Below, piece by piece: positions 1 through 8,635 of a stretch of 64,000 nt of DNA (the stretch's first letter is position 1; each line of letters begins with the position of its first letter). The notes below the pieces were generated by a model. It had not been told where the DNA came from, ran no database searches, and worked only from the letters and a program-made list of their open reading frames with translations. Both the position numbers and the translations under genes were made by a program. Origin of the DNA: Antrihabitans stalactiti (lineage in GTDB: Bacteria; Actinomycetota; Actinomycetes; Mycobacteriales; Mycobacteriaceae); the NCBI RefSeq assembly GCF_012932915.1, contig NZ_VCQU01000003.1:124001-188000 (forward strand). Direction: 5' to 3'.

Positions 1-1
1 C

Positions 2-1444
2 GATGCGTACCGCACCTACGTCACGACGTCGCTGCAGCTCATCGGTGTCAACGATGCCGATGCCGCCGCTCAGTCCGCACAGGCCGTCGCATTCGAATCA
101 CAGCTCGCGGCAGCAACGCTCTCGCCCACCGAGGCGCGCAAGCCGGAAAACCAGTACAAGCTGGTGACTGTCGACGAGGCAAACGCCATCACGCCCGCCT
201 TCGACTGGCGAGCCTTCTTCACCGCGTTGAAGGTGTCGCCGGACGAAAAGTTCTCGATGGCGGAGACCCCGTTCTTCACCGAGCTGAATACGTTGATCAC
301 CACTGCCCCGATCGAGCAGTGGCGCGCGTACTTGCGCGCTCGGGTGGTCGACCGGGCGGCGGCTCGGCTCGCTCAGCCGTTCCGGGACAACCGGTTCGAG
401 TTCAACAAGCAGCTCTCCGGCGCCGCCGAGCAGCCCGCCCGCTGGAAGGTCGGCGTCTCAGCCATCAACGGTGCAATGGGTCAGGCCGTCGGCCACCTCT
501 ACGTGGACAAGGCGTTCGACGCGACCGCTAAAGAACGCGCGGAAAAGCTGGTGCGCAACATTCTCGATGCCGTGAAGGCGCGCATCGAGAAGGTCGAGTG
601 GATGAGCGCCGAGACCAAACAGAAGGCGATCGAGAAGTGGTCGTTGATCGTGCCCAGGATCGGTTACCCCGACAAGTGGCGCGATTACTCGGGGCTGAAA
701 CTCGATGAGTCGTCGTATTACGCGATGCTCGAGTCGGCTGATCAGTTCGCCCACGAGTACGACCTCGCCAAGATCAACAAGCCGACCGACCGCACCGAGT
801 GGATCTCGACGCCACAGACGGTCAACGCGTTCTACAGCCGCGACGACAACACGATCAACTTCCCCGCCGGCATTCTGCAGGCGCCGTTCTTCGATCCGAA
901 CGCCGACGACGCGCTCAACTACGGCGGCATCGGTTCGATCATCGGTCACGAAATCACGCACGGGTTCGACGATCAGGGCAGCAAGTTCGACGGCAAAGGC
1001 AACCAGGTCGAGTGGTGGACCGAGGCAGACCGCGAGGCATTCGAGAAGCGCACGGACCGACTCGTGCAACAGTTCAACGGCTACGCGCCGCTGCCGAGCA
1101 AGCCGGACCTGCACATCAACGGTGAGCTGACGCTCGGCGAGAACCTCGCCGACCTCGGCGGCATCAACGCCGCATTCGACGCATACAAGAATGTGGACCC
1201 CGACGAGCGAGCCAAGGAGATCTCCGGCTACACCGGCGACCAACGGTTCTTCCTCGGCTTCGCGCGGCTGTGGCGGGAGAAGCTTCGCGACGAGTCCGCA
1301 GCTACCCAGATCAGCAGCGATCCCCACTCGATCGCGAGCTACCGCGTCAACGGCGTCGTGCCTAACGTCCCGGCGTTCGGTGAGTCGTTCAAGTGCGCAC
1401 CCACCGATCCGATGGTCAGTTCCGATCCGGTTGTGGTCTGGTAG
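2..1444 (+). CDS. M13 family zinc metallopeptidase (5'-truncated by window edge)
   Basis: The reading frame is open from base 2, so the N-terminus lies outside the window and 480 residues are visible. The zinc-binding motif HEITH is encoded at 947-961, and the third ligand motif GENLADLGG follows at about 1136-1162. This is the neprilysin/PepO (M13) pattern of two His plus one downstream Glu. The protein ends in VVVW, close to the family's conserved C-terminal Trp, though the usual Cys near the end is missing. Family members are secreted or membrane-bound peptidases that cleave small peptides; the substrate here is unknown. The 3' end overlaps the convergent membrane-protein gene by 29 bp. 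Confidence 0.93.
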   Translation, partial: DAYRTYVTTSLQLIGVNDADAAAQSAQAVAFESQLAAATLSPTEARKPENQYKLVTVDEANAITPAFDWRAFFTALKVSPDEKFSMAETPFFTELNTLITTAPIEQWRAYLRARVVDRAAARLAQPFRDNRFEFNKQLSGAAEQPARWKVGVSAINGAMGQAVGHLYVDKAFDATAKERAEKLVRNILDAVKARIEKVEWMSAETKQKAIEKWSLIVPRIGYPDKWRDYSGLKLDESSYYAMLESADQFAHEYDLAKINKPTDRTEWISTPQTVNAFYSRDDNTINFPAGILQAPFFDPNADDALNYGGIGSIIGHEITHGFDDQGSKFDGKGNQVEWWTEADREAFEKRTDRLVQQFNGYAPLPSKPDLHINGELTLGENLADLGGINAAFDAYKNVDPDERAKEISGYTGDQRFFLGFARLWREKLRDESAATQISSDPHSIASYRVNGVVPNVPAFGESFKCAPTDPMVSSDPVVVW

Positions 1445-2501
1445 GCCGCGCGTCGGGTAGCAGCAACGCCGCGAACAGCCAACCGACCAAACCGGCGACG
1501 ATCGGTGCGCCGGTCCACATTTCGGTGATGGTGGGGATGCGCCATTCGACGACGCTTGCCGTCGCAAAGTACAGCGACCAGGTCAGGAAGGCGAAGACGG
1601 CGCCGAACACCCAGAATGCGGTCCGGCGGTCACCGGCGGGCTGAATGCGTCGTGCGACGAGGTCGCCGAGGATCCCGGCGATCAGCACCGAGCCGAGCGT
1701 GCTGAGGTTTTCGAAACCAGTCAACGCGGCCGACACGACGATCGATGGTGCGACCACGATGGTGACCGCACCGAACGGCAGCCACCACCGTCGCGCCACC
1801 ACGAGGATCGGCGCGAGCAGAACAAGGTTCGTGACAACCAATTTGACTGCGAGCCAGGATGACTGATGGTCCGCGGTCGTCGAGAACGAGTCGACGATAT
1901 TCGCCGCGCGATAGGTGAGCGCGTTGCCGTAGTTGAGGAAGAGCAGCACCAACGACGTCGCCAAGCCCAGTGCGAGGAGTGCGGGCCACAACTCGCGGAC
2001 CGACGGTCGCTCCGACAACCGCGGGTCCACCCACGCAGATCGCAACGGAGCCAGCAAGATCAGGATCATCGAGGTGAGCAGGCCGAGGTGACTGGGGCTG
2101 AAGAAGATCGATGTGTTCTGCTCGATGCCGAGAAACGTATGCCACAGACCGTCCGCGACTCCCGAGATGGCGAACAACGGCAGGACGACGAGCGCCGCCC
2201 CATATCCGAGCGGAACCGCCGCCGCACCGCGCCGACCGCGTTGAAGCTGGCGCGCCACCAGCCAGCCCACCCATGCTGCGGTAGCCGTGAACCCGCTGTA
2301 GAACACGGCATGCCAAGGGGTGAAGAAGGTTTCGAGCTTCGGCACGTTTGCGTGCGCCCATGAATCGAGGAACAGACCGATCACGAACCACAGTGACAGC
2401 GCGATCATGACGACGTTGTCGCGGCGCGACGCCGACGGTCGAGGGTGCTGTGACGATGTCAGTAAGTCTCGAATGCCTGAAGCGCGGTCGAGCACGGCCA
2501 T
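1416..2501 (-). CDS. Polytopic integral membrane protein, function unknown
   Basis: A 361-residue protein with about nine hydrophobic segments spread along its length, for example around residues 30-48, 65-82, 98-115, 135-150 and 170-190. Charged residues are confined to short loops. I recognise no catalytic motif. The ATG is preceded by GGAGGA at good spacing, which supports this start. The gene converges on and overlaps the M13 peptidase gene, so the two are not in one operon. It may be an uncharacterised actinobacterial membrane family; no function is assigned. Confidence 0.75.
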   Translation of the reverse strand: MAVLDRASGIRDLLTSSQHPRPSASRRDNVVMIALSLWFVIGLFLDSWAHANVPKLETFFTPWHAVFYSGFTATAAWVGWLVARQLQRGRRGAAAVPLGYGAALVVLPLFAISGVADGLWHTFLGIEQNTSIFFSPSHLGLLTSMILILLAPLRSAWVDPRLSERPSVRELWPALLALGLATSLVLLFLNYGNALTYRAANIVDSFSTTADHQSSWLAVKLVVTNLVLLAPILVVARRWWLPFGAVTIVVAPSIVVSAALTGFENLSTLGSVLIAGILGDLVARRIQPAGDRRTAFWVFGAVFAFLTWSLYFATASVVEWRIPTITEMWTGAPIVAGLVGWLFAALLLPDARPTRPQPDRN

Positions 2502-2580
2502 CGACGGTCCTCCCCCGGGGTCTGCAACTCGTTACCCCTTCGAACGTACCGCCTTGACTGACGAAGCCCATTCCATGCTT

Positions 2581-2620
2581 GTGAGTCTTTTAGGAGTCCA
2601 GGGACTCCTAAAAGACTCAC
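2581..2620. repeat. Perfect 40-bp palindrome (19-bp arms, 2-nt centre)
   Basis: Arms at 2581-2599 and 2602-2620 are exact reverse complements separated by two bases. The palindrome begins 18 bp after the cutinase stop codon (reading the minus strand) and lies upstream of the membrane-protein gene. Its position suggests a hairpin transcription terminator, but there is no T-tract on either side. An operator or recombination site is possible. Confidence 0.8.
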
Positions 2621-2638
2621 GAGCGATAAAGGACTCCG

Positions 2639-3349
2639 TTAGAGGTGGCTCATCGTGAAGCCGGCACCAGCGGGCGCATCACCGTTGGCGACGTACAGCA
2701 CGTGTAGCGCGTTCGGCTGTGCAAGCGGTGCACCGTTGCAAATGTTGTCGCCGGCAATGCAGAAGTTGATGGACTTCGCCGCGTATTGCGGTCCGAGCAC
2801 GATCGGCGGAGCGCCGGCGTCAGTCATGAAACGGTCCGAGGGCTTGGCGTACAGCACAACTGCGGCGACGTGGCTCGCCACTTCGGCGGGCATCGGCGTC
2901 GGCAGATACTGCAGATACTCCGGCGGAGTTCCCGGCGGCGGTCCTGCCATGGTCGCGAAACCAGCCACCACAGCGCCCTGCGAATATCCGCCGATCACGA
3001 TTTTCGTGCCGGGGCAGGTGGCAGCAATGAACTGGACACGGGCTTGCGCGTCTTTGATGCCATCCAGTACCTCGTGCGCGAGGCCCAACCTGTCTGCGAA
3101 GTTGGCGCTGGCCGGATAGTTGACCGCATAGGTGCTGACCGACTTCCCGATGGCGGCCAGGCGGAGCGACTCGGTGAAGGCGATTCCGGTGATGCCGAGC
3201 GGACCCCCCGGCTCGACAGTCCCGCGTGCGAACACGACCTCGATATCGGAACACGGTGCGGCAGAAGCTGATTGGGTCGGCAAACTCATCGGCAATGCCA
3301 CTGCCGCGATTGCAGCACACATAAATCGCGCCAGAGAACGAGCATTCAT
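2639..3349 (-). CDS. Cutinase family serine esterase, secreted
   Basis: About 236 residues from the second in-frame ATG (3349), with a signal peptide and Ala-rich cleavage region before the mature start APCSD. A longer start at 3370 adds seven residues. The nucleophile elbow GYSQGA is present, and Asp (AGDNICN) and His (ALHVLY) later in the chain complete a Ser-Asp-His triad. Cys residues sit where cutinases form disulphides. Mycobacteriales carry several such cutinase-like (Culp) proteins that hydrolyse esters or lipids outside the cell; the substrate cannot be told. A perfect palindrome follows the stop. Confidence 0.9.
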   Translation of the reverse strand: MNARSLARFMCAAIAAVALPMSLPTQSASAAPCSDIEVVFARGTVEPGGPLGITGIAFTESLRLAAIGKSVSTYAVNYPASANFADRLGLAHEVLDGIKDAQARVQFIAATCPGTKIVIGGYSQGAVVAGFATMAGPPPGTPPEYLQYLPTPMPAEVASHVAAVVLYAKPSDRFMTDAGAPPIVLGPQYAAKSINFCIAGDNICNGAPLAQPNALHVLYVANGDAPAGAGFTMSHL

Positions 3350-3521
3350 CGTTCGCACAGTACATTCCATAACGGTTCAGTACCCCCTTTCACTGCCGCC
3401 CAAGCAGCGAACAGTAGATGTTCCTGTGGACGCCAGCGAGTCGTCCACAAAGAGTTCGGAGCGGAGGCCCCGGCGGGTTGCCCTCAGCGCGGACTGAACG
3501 AGAATTTGCGTCGTGAAAGAA

Positions 3522-3555
3522 AAAGGTCACGAACCCGTTCGAGTTCGTGACCTTT
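3522..3555 (-). terminator. Rho-independent terminator of tRNA-Leu
   Basis: Arms of 13 bp at 3522-3534 and 3543-3555 flank an 8-base loop. On the minus strand the hairpin is followed by a T-rich stretch. It lies immediately downstream of the tRNA-Leu 3' end. Confidence 0.8.
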
Positions 3556-3560
3556 ATTTG

Positions 3561-3643
3561 TGGGCGAAGGGGGACTTGAACCCCCACGTCCCGAAGGACA
3601 CTGGCACCTGAAGCCAGCGCGTCTGCCATTCCGCCACTCGCCC
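3561..3643 (-). tRNA. leuT: tRNA-Leu (anticodon CAG)
   Basis: An 83-nt cloverleaf on the minus strand. The acceptor stem pairs GGGCGAG with TTCGCCC, followed by discriminator A. The anticodon loop TTCAGGT gives CAG. A long variable arm (stem around tgtcc/ggac) marks a class II tRNA, and the T loop reads GTTCAAG. CCA is not encoded. In M. tuberculosis leuT also lies beside fhaA, so the context agrees. Confidence 0.95.
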
Positions 3644-3794
3644 GAGCGACCGAGGAAGATTATCACGCCTTCCGACTGACTAACGATACGGCCCGAACAG
3701 CGTGATGAACGTCGCGACTGTTACAGGTGTGGACAATGATAGATATCATGGCGTAACTGCCCGCAATGTGTGACGCGCCGGATTGGAGGCTGCC

Positions 3795-4991
3795 ATGAAG
3801 ATTGTTCAACGTTTCGAACGCAAGCTGCAAGGCGCCGTTGGCGACGCCTTTGCCCGTGTGTTCGGCGGCAGTGTGGTGCCCGCCGAGGTCGAGGCCGCGC
3901 TGAAGGCGGAGGCGTTCGACCACATCCAGGAGCTGGAGGGCGGCCACCTCCTCGCGCCGAACAGCTATGTCATCACAATCAACAGCTCCGACCACGAAAA
4001 GCTTGCCGCCGACCACGACCTCACTGTTCGCGCGTTCTCCCGCCACTTGGAGGACTACATCCGTGAGCAGGGTTGGCAGACGTTCGGCCTTATCAATGTC
4101 CAATTCGAGGCGTCGCCGGCGCTGCATACCGGCCAGTTCCGAGCGAGCGGCCGGGTGGATCCGGACGCAACGGCAATGCCTTCGACACCAAGTCCATCCG
4201 CACAACCTCGATCAGGAGCTGGCCCAATGACGCAGAACTCAGGCTACGACCCCAGCCGTGAGCCCGCGGAATCGAACGACCCCCACGCGGGTTACGCACA
4301 GCCTGGCTACCAGAACGGCGCCTACCAGCAGGCTTACGGTGACCAGCCGTACCAGAACGGGTACGACCAGCAGCACTACGGCGGTCAGCAGAACGGGTAC
4401 GACCAGAACCGCGCCTACGGCCAGCAGCCTGCGTACCACGATCCGAACTACGGCCAGCAGGGCTACCCGCAGCAGGGCTATCAAGATCCCAACTACGGCC
4501 AGCAGCCCTATGGCGGCCAGGCCTACCAGGATCCGGGGTACGGCCAGCAGGCTTACGGTCAGCAGGCGTACGGCCAACAGGGCTACGCCGACCCCGGCTA
4601 CCAGGACCCCAACTACGGGCAGCCCGGCTACGCGCAGCAGGGTTACGGCCAGCAGCCTGCGTACGGCGGTTACGACTCCAATTACCCCGCGCAGGGCACG
4701 GCCTATTCGGCCACCCTTCAGCTCGACGACGGCAGTGGCCGGACGTATCAGCTCCGCGACGGCTCCAACGTGATCGGCCGCGGGCAGGAGGCACACTTCC
4801 GCCTCCCGGATACGGGCGTTTCGCGTCGCCATTTCGAGATTCGCTGGGACGGACAGGTCGCGATGTTGTTCGACCTGGGCTCGACGAACGGCACGACAGT
4901 CAACAGCTCACCGGTCAGCCAGGAGTGGCAGCTTGCCGACGGCGACCTGATCCGGGCCGGCCATTCGGAGATCCTTATCCGAATCGCTTGA
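3795..4991 (+). CDS. fhaA: FHA domain protein FhaA with DUF3662 N-terminus
   Basis: A 398-residue cytoplasmic adaptor that reads threonine phosphorylation made by PknA/PknB and links kinases to cell-wall synthesis. I start at ATG 3795 because GGAGG lies just upstream; an upstream in-frame TTG at 3783 would place this ribosome site inside the gene. Residues 1-125 match the FhaA N-terminal domain (start [12 protein letters not shown]). Residues about 140-300 are a low-complexity linker of repeated Tyr-Gly-Gln and Pro (YGQQ-type). The C-terminal ~95 residues are an FHA domain with the phosphopeptide-binding signature GRG...SRRH...STNGT. It is the first gene of the kinase cluster but is separated from fhaB by 233 bp. 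Confidence 0.95.
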   Translation: MKIVQRFERKLQGAVGDAFARVFGGSVVPAEVEAALKAEAFDHIQELEGGHLLAPNSYVITINSSDHEKLAADHDLTVRAFSRHLEDYIREQGWQTFGLINVQFEASPALHTGQFRASGRVDPDATAMPSTPSPSAQPRSGAGPMTQNSGYDPSREPAESNDPHAGYAQPGYQNGAYQQAYGDQPYQNGYDQQHYGGQQNGYDQNRAYGQQPAYHDPNYGQQGYPQQGYQDPNYGQQPYGGQAYQDPGYGQQAYGQQAYGQQGYADPGYQDPNYGQPGYAQQGYGQQPAYGGYDSNYPAQGTAYSATLQLDDGSGRTYQLRDGSNVIGRGQEAHFRLPDTGVSRRHFEIRWDGQVAMLFDLGSTNGTTVNSSPVSQEWQLADGDLIRAGHSEILIRIA

Positions 4992-5224
4992 GCCACGAAA
5001 CCTTTTCGCAGCGGAACCGCGCCTAATATGGCAGAAATCGCCGGGCGATTCCGTATCGTGATTGCGCATCCCTATCGTGATCGACAAGGGTCTGTAACTC
5101 ATGGGCGTTCCTCAGGCTCCACGCCTGCGGCACCCTATGATGCTGCAGGAGAAAGTGCGCATCACGAATGCGTGCCGGGGGATGCTGTCGCAATTGCCCG
5201 AGCCGAACGAGGAGGTGGACCGCT

Positions 5225-5689
5225 ATGCAGGGCCTCATCCTGCAGTTGACTCGAGCGGGCTTTCTCCTGCTTCTGTGGTTGTTCGTGTGGGCGGTTCTGC
5301 GGACGTTGCGAAGCGACGTTTACGCTGCATCAGGAATTCGGATCCAACCGCGCGCATCGCGCAGCGGCAACGTTCTGCCGTCGTTCAATCGCCACAAGGG
5401 TGCCAAACACTTGGTCGTCACGCAGGGATCTCTGGCAGGCACGCGAATATCGCTCGGCACGCAGCCGGTGCTGATCGGGCGAGCCGACGATTCGACGCTC
5501 GTCCTCACCGACGACTACGCCTCGACCCGGCATGCCAGACTGTCTCCTCGTGGCTCGGATTGGTATGTCGAAGACCTCGGCTCCACCAACGGCACCTACT
5601 TGGATCGCGCCAAGGTCACGACGGCGATCCGCGTGCCCCTCGGCACGCCGGTCCGGGTCGGTAAAACAGTGATCGAGCTGCGATCGTGA
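5225..5689 (+). CDS. fhaB: Membrane-anchored FHA protein FhaB (FipA)
   Basis: A 154-residue protein from ATG 5225, which has a strong ribosome site (GAGGAGG) upstream; the longer frame from 5168 lacks one. Residues about 8-26 form a single N-terminal transmembrane helix, and the C-terminal ~95 residues are a cytoplasmic FHA domain (IGRADDS, STRHARL, STNGTYL). In mycobacteria FhaB/FipA binds PknA/PknB-phosphorylated partners and FtsZ during division. The stop overlaps the pstP GTG start by 3 bp, indicating translational coupling. A TAATAT at 5024-5029 in the upstream gap could be a -10 element, but I see no clear -35. Confidence 0.94.
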   Translation: MQGLILQLTRAGFLLLLWLFVWAVLRTLRSDVYAASGIRIQPRASRSGNVLPSFNRHKGAKHLVVTQGSLAGTRISLGTQPVLIGRADDSTLVLTDDYASTRHARLSPRGSDWYVEDLGSTNGTYLDRAKVTTAIRVPLGTPVRVGKTVIELRS

Positions 5690-7158
5690 CCCTGACTCTC
5701 CGCTATGCCGCCCGCAGCGATCGCGGCCTCGTGCGTTCGAACAACGAAGATTCGGTGTACGCAGGAGCACGGCTCCTCGCTCTCGCAGACGGAATGGGTG
5801 GGCACGCAGCCGGCGAGGTCGCGTCGCAGCTCATGATCGCGGCGCTTGCCCACCTCGACGACGACGAGCCTGGCAACGACCTCCTCGGCAAGCTCGAAGC
5901 AGCCACTCGCGAAGGTAACGCGTCGATCGCCGATCAGGTCGACGACGAACCCGAGCTCGACGGCATGGGCACCACGCTTACGGCGATCCTTTTCGCAGGC
6001 AAGAAGCTCGGCCTGGTCCACATCGGCGATTCGCGCGCATACCTGCTGCGCGACAACGAACTTACTCAGATCACTCGCGACGATACATTCGTCCAGTCGC
6101 TGGTCGACGAAGGCCGCATCACCGCCGAACAGGCGCACTCCCACCCGCAGCGCTCGCTGATCATGCGCGCGTTGACCGGCAACGAGATCGAGCCGACGTT
6201 GACCGTCCGCGAGGCACGGGCCGGTGATCGTTACCTGCTGTGTTCGGATGGACTGTCCGATGTGGTCAGCGACGAGACGATCGCGAACACGATGCGCGAA
6301 GGCAACCAGGACGATTGCGCCGACCGGCTCATCGAATTGGCTCTACGCAGCGGCGGACCCGACAACGTGACCGTGGTGGTCGCCGACGTGATCGACCTCG
6401 ATTACGGCCAGAGCCACCCGATCGTCGGCGGTGCCGCATCGACCGAAGAAGAAGAACACGCCCCCGCGCCCAACACCGCCGCGGGCCGCGCTGCCGCACT
6501 CCGCCCGCCGCGCGCGGCACCGAAGCGGGTTCCGATCGCTCCCGATCCACCCCCGAAGAAGAGTCACCGACTCCGCTGGACGTTGGTTGCCCTCGGTGTT
6601 CTGGTAGCGCTCGTCGTCGGTCTGGTCGTCGCGAACAAGATCATCCGCAGCAACTACTACGTCGGCGAAAACAACGGCGAGGTGGTGATCTTCCGCGGTA
6701 TCCCGTTCTCCCTGCCTGGGTACTCGTTCGAGAAGGTGTATTCCAACGGCTGCCTCGACAACAAGGACCGCAAGGTTCTGACGCTCGTCGAGCCCGACGA
6801 GCAGCATGCTTCGTGCACGGTGTTGAAGATGTCGGATCTGAACCAGCGCGGACAGGAGTTGGTCCGGATGGGCCTGCCGTCCGGCTCGCTGGAAGAAGCG
6901 ACGACGCAGATGCATCGCCTCGTTCCGGATCAGCTGGCGAGCAAATGCCCGGACAAGCCTGCCGGTACGACGAGCACCACTCCGTCGGCCCCGCCAACGA
7001 CTACCGGCGTTGTCCCACAGCCGGGTGAAGCCGGAAACGTGCCTGCACCGAACGCCGAGCCGCCACGCGAACAGTTGGAGCCACCCGCGTCGGAGACGGC
7101 TACGCCGCCGCCAACGCCGACGACGACCTCCAGCCAGCCGCCGAATTCGGAATGCTGA
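5686..7158 (+). CDS. pstP: PP2C-type Ser/Thr phosphatase PstP
   Basis: A 490-residue membrane phosphatase that dephosphorylates PknA, PknB and their substrates. Residues 1-~240 are a PPM catalytic domain with metal-binding motifs ADGMGGHAAGE, GMGTT, SDGLSD and GGPDNVTVVV. A variable linker leads to one transmembrane helix at about 302-322, then an extracytoplasmic tail rich in Pro and Thr. The start is GTG, overlapping fhaB. The next gene, rodA, begins 10 bp after the stop. Length and topology match the mycobacterial enzyme. Confidence 0.96.
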   Translation: MTLTLRYAARSDRGLVRSNNEDSVYAGARLLALADGMGGHAAGEVASQLMIAALAHLDDDEPGNDLLGKLEAATREGNASIADQVDDEPELDGMGTTLTAILFAGKKLGLVHIGDSRAYLLRDNELTQITRDDTFVQSLVDEGRITAEQAHSHPQRSLIMRALTGNEIEPTLTVREARAGDRYLLCSDGLSDVVSDETIANTMREGNQDDCADRLIELALRSGGPDNVTVVVADVIDLDYGQSHPIVGGAASTEEEEHAPAPNTAAGRAAALRPPRAAPKRVPIAPDPPPKKSHRLRWTLVALGVLVALVVGLVVANKIIRSNYYVGENNGEVVIFRGIPFSLPGYSFEKVYSNGCLDNKDRKVLTLVEPDEQHASCTVLKMSDLNQRGQELVRMGLPSGSLEEATTQMHRLVPDQLASKCPDKPAGTTSTTPSAPPTTTGVVPQPGEAGNVPAPNAEPPREQLEPPASETATPPPTPTTTSSQPPNSEC

Positions 7159-7168
7159 CCGCGCGCTG

Positions 7169-8635
7169 ATGTCGTCACCTCAGCCTCCGGTCAAGGCAAC
7201 CCCCGCATCGTTTCCGAGTCCGCCCGGGGGTTTCGCACCGGCGCCGCCGCTATCGAATCGCCGCAACGTCGAGTTGTTGCTGCTCGCCCTCGCAGCGGGC
7301 ATCACGACGCTCTCGCTCGTGCTCGTGGAGGCCGCTCAGGAGCAGTCGATCACCTGGGACCTCGCGAAATACGGTCTCGCGTATCTGGCACTGTTCACTG
7401 TCGCTCACCTGGGCGTACGCCGGTTCGCCACCTACGCCGATCCGCTGTTGCTGCCGATCGTCGCGCTGCTCAACGGCCTGGGCCTGGTGTTGATCCATCG
7501 CCTCGACTACTTCGACGCCCAGCGCGCCGAAAATCTGCACCAGGCGGTGCCGTCGCCCGACACGAACAACCAGATCCTCTGGGTCGGGTTGGCGATCGTC
7601 GGATTCATCGCGGTGTTGATCTTGCTGCGCGACTACCGGACGCTCGCGCGATACGGCTACACCCTCGGTCTCGGCGGCCTGATTCTGCTCGCGATCCCCG
7701 CGATTCTGCCGAGCAGCAACTCCGAGACCAACGGCTCCAAGATCTGGATCCGGCTGCCCGGCATCAGCTTTCAGCCAGGTGAGTTCGCCAAGATCCTGCT
7801 GATCATCTTCTTCGCGGCCGTGCTCGTCGCCAAGCGTGAACTGTTCACCACGGCGGGCAAGCACATCTTCGGTATGGACTTCCCCCGAGCGCGCGACCTC
7901 GGACCTATCCTCGTCGCATGGGCGGTGTCGCTGGCGGTCCTGGTGTTCGAGAAAGACCTCGGTAGTTCACTGCTGATCTTCGGCACCGTCCTCGTGATGC
8001 TGTACATCGCGACTGCTCGGGTCGGGTGGCTGTTGATCGGAGGCGTGCTCCTCGCCGCCGGTTTCGTGCTCGCCTACAACGTCTTCGGGCATGTCCACGA
8101 TCGGACGCAGACCTGGCTCGACCCGTTCGACGATTACTACGGCGCGGGCCGCGACATCTCGGAAACGCTGTTCGGCCTGGCCACCGGCGGTATTGCAGGT
8201 ACCGGGCTCGGCAACGGCCGACCGTCGGAGGTCGTGCAGGCGTACAAGACCGACTACATCATCGCCATCATCGGTGAAGAACTCGGCTTCGTCGGGCTGG
8301 CCGCCGTTCTGGTCCTGTACTTGGTCTTCATCGTTCGCGGTCTGCGCACCGCCCTCGCGGTCCGCGACAGCTTCGGCAAGCTCCTCGCAGGTGGGCTGTC
8401 GTTCACCATGGCGATCCAGTTGTTCGTCGTCGTCGGCGGCGTCACCAAGCTCATTCCGCTCACCGGGCTGACCACCCCGTTCATCTCTTATGGTGGTTCT
8501 TCGGTGCTTGCGAACTACATCCTTCTGGCCCTACTCATCAAGATCTCCGACGCAGCCCGCGCACCCGCACCACCCAAGAAGCGAGAACCGGCACCGATCG
8601 CGGATGCCCCGACCGAAATGTTGAAGAAGACATGA
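7169..8635 (+). CDS. rodA: SEDS family peptidoglycan glycosyltransferase RodA
   Basis: A 488-residue polytopic protein of the RodA/FtsW/SpoVE family that polymerises lipid II glycan strands with a partner class B PBP. After a ~30-residue Pro-rich cytoplasmic head come about 12 membrane segments. Family signatures GIAGTGLGNG and ISYGGSSVLANY are intact. ATG 7169 follows the pstP stop; the longer frame from 7010 runs inside pstP and is not used. The stop overlaps the pbpA start (ATGA), pairing enzyme and partner as in other Mycobacteriales. Confidence 0.96.
   Translation: MSSPQPPVKATPASFPSPPGGFAPAPPLSNRRNVELLLLALAAGITTLSLVLVEAAQEQSITWDLAKYGLAYLALFTVAHLGVRRFATYADPLLLPIVALLNGLGLVLIHRLDYFDAQRAENLHQAVPSPDTNNQILWVGLAIVGFIAVLILLRDYRTLARYGYTLGLGGLILLAIPAILPSSNSETNGSKIWIRLPGISFQPGEFAKILLIIFFAAVLVAKRELFTTAGKHIFGMDFPRARDLGPILVAWAVSLAVLVFEKDLGSSLLIFGTVLVMLYIATARVGWLLIGGVLLAAGFVLAYNVFGHVHDRTQTWLDPFDDYYGAGRDISETLFGLATGGIAGTGLGNGRPSEVVQAYKTDYIIAIIGEELGFVGLAAVLVLYLVFIVRGLRTALAVRDSFGKLLAGGLSFTMAIQLFVVVGGVTKLIPLTGLTTPFISYGGSSVLANYILLALLIKISDAARAPAPPKKREPAPIADAPTEMLKKT

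Noticed and set aside
458-1567. 369-codon open frame on the minus strand opposite the M13 peptidase
   Set aside because: It lies antisense to a gene with clear catalytic motifs; its composition is typical of a GC-rich shadow frame.
4239-4832. Hydrophobic minus-strand frame opposite fhaA
   Set aside because: Its Leu/Val-rich character comes from reading the Tyr/Gly/Gln repeat on the wrong strand.
4992-5224. Small gene between fhaA and fhaB
   Set aside because: Short frames here overlap the fhaB ribosome site, lack their own, and show no family resemblance.
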